NCBI GenBank assembly: GCA_026993275.1
Contig: JALWUB010000245.1
Location: 1 to 6,008, forward strand
Direction: 5' to 3'
DNA from: Robiginitomaculum sp.
GTDB taxonomy: Bacteria; Pseudomonadota; Alphaproteobacteria; Caulobacterales; Maricaulaceae
Length of the DNA stretch: 6,008 nt
Shown: positions 5,479-6,008 of the stretch, one piece after another
How positions within the stretch are numbered: position 1 is the stretch's first letter
How the letters are laid out: every line of letters begins with the position of its first letter
Translations under genes and position numbers: made by a program
Notes under the pieces: generated by a model
The model's database searches: none
Seen by the model: the letters and a program-made list of their open reading frames with translations, nothing else
Told to the model about the DNA's origin: nothing

Positions 5479-6008
5479 CTATTGCTCGATTTTCCGCACC
5501 AGCCGGAACCCGGTAAAGTCATTGCGGTCGCCGCGGCGCAGCATCAGCCGCGAATAATAGCGCAAGTCCGCCGGGCCAGAGAACCACGAGCCGCCACGGG
5601 CCACGCGCTGATTGCACGAGCCGCGCAAATCGGCACTGCCATCAGTGGGCGCATCGCGCAGGTTCAGCGTGTTGCAGTCCAGCGTCCACTCGGCCACATT
5701 GCCGATCATGTCATGCAGGCCAAAACCGTTGGCGCCCAGCGTGCCCACGGGCAATGTGCGGTCGCTGGCCGGATCGGTGCAGGCCATATTGGCCCATTTC
5801 AGCCCGGTTTCGCGATTGGCGCCATTGGCAAAGGCGCACAGGGCCTTCAGCGAGCCGCCCGCCCACAGGCCTTCATCACCGCCGCGCGCCGCATATTCCC
5901 ATTGCGCCTCGCTCGGCAGGCTGTATTCAAAACCGGTTTTCGCGGACAGCCAGCGGGCAAAGTGCTGCGCGTCATCCCAGCTGACATTGATCACCGGGCG
6001 CGCACCGC
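5479..6008 (-). CDS. Formylglycine-generating-enzyme-fold (FGE-sulfatase/SUMF1) protein lacking the active-site cysteines; N-terminus cut by window edge
   Basis: C-terminal 175 residues of an FGE-sulfatase domain protein. The reading frame continues past the right edge: the bases before the GTG at 5994 encode GARP, giving the family motif RPVINVSWDDA, so 5994 is not a start. Visible family motifs in order are RPVINVSWDDAQHFARWLS, LPSEAQWEYAARGG, PVGTLGANGFGLHDMIGNVAEWTLD, QRVARGGSWF and the closing FTGFRLVRK. In true FGE two cysteines follow GGS(Y/W) in the pattern C-x4-C. Here I align a Ser (5578-5580) and a Leu (5563-5565) at those places, so formylglycine formation is unlikely. The protein is better described as an FGE-fold member of the SUMF1/EgtB/PvdO group. 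The exported low-complexity protein follows 67 bp downstream on the same strand. Localisation cannot be judged because the N-terminus is missing. Confidence 0.88.
   Translation of the reverse strand, partial: GARPVINVSWDDAQHFARWLSAKTGFEYSLPSEAQWEYAARGGDEGLWAGGSLKALCAFANGANRETGLKWANMACTDPASDRTLPVGTLGANGFGLHDMIGNVAEWTLDCNTLNLRDAPTDGSADLRGSCNQRVARGGSWFSGPADLRYYSRLMLRRGDRNDFTGFRLVRKIEQ

Noticed and set aside
5412..5522. Upstream extension of the exported protein to an ATG at 5522
   Set aside because: It would overlap the end of the FGE-fold gene and place 37 residues before an otherwise clear signal peptide.

Overview
The window reads as chromosomal DNA of a GC-rich Gram-negative bacterium, most likely an alphaproteobacterium. 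This is inferred from the strong GC bias at third codon positions, an outer-membrane-type lipoprotein, an ArsR gene that looks leaderless, and an intergenic palindrome whose layout recalls dispersed repeats I know from alphaproteobacterial genomes. The species cannot be named from the sequence.

Layout. (1) 1-835, minus strand: most of an alkaline-phosphatase-superfamily lipoprotein of the nucleotide pyrophosphatase/phosphodiesterase (NPP/ENPP) type, cut off by the left edge. (2) A divergent intergenic region (836-1041) holds a small inverted repeat. (3) 1042-2043, plus: a family 2 glycosyltransferase of the rhamnosyltransferase (WbbL-like) type. It is followed after 55 bp by (4) a canonical ribokinase, rbsK (2099-3058). 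(5) 3059-3375 is non-coding. Its core (3140-3231) is a 92-bp nested palindrome able to fold as a cloverleaf, followed by an AT-rich stretch leading to a TTGACA promoter. (6) 3376-4270, plus: a two-gene operon with an 8-bp overlap, encoding an SdpR-like ArsR autorepressor and an SdpI-like multi-pass membrane protein. (7) Convergent to it, on the minus strand, are the 3' part of a formylglycine-generating-enzyme-fold (FGE-sulfatase/SUMF1) protein (5479-6008, cut by the right edge) and, 67 bp downstream, an unrecognised exported Gly/Gln/Ser-rich protein with a duplicated LRGGSAQSA motif (4308-5411).

How the genes may work together. The regulator/membrane-protein pair is the clearest unit. In Bacillus subtilis, SdpI gives immunity to the SdpC toxin and also sequesters the repressor SdpR; here no toxin gene is visible, so the trigger is unknown. 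The FGE-fold protein has Ser and Leu at the positions I align with the two active-site cysteines of true FGE, so it is probably not a sulfatase-maturing enzyme. Its neighbour is a low-complexity secreted protein with no recognisable family, making this pair the most obscure part of the window. The glycosyltransferase and ribokinase may be co-transcribed, but their pathways have no evident link.
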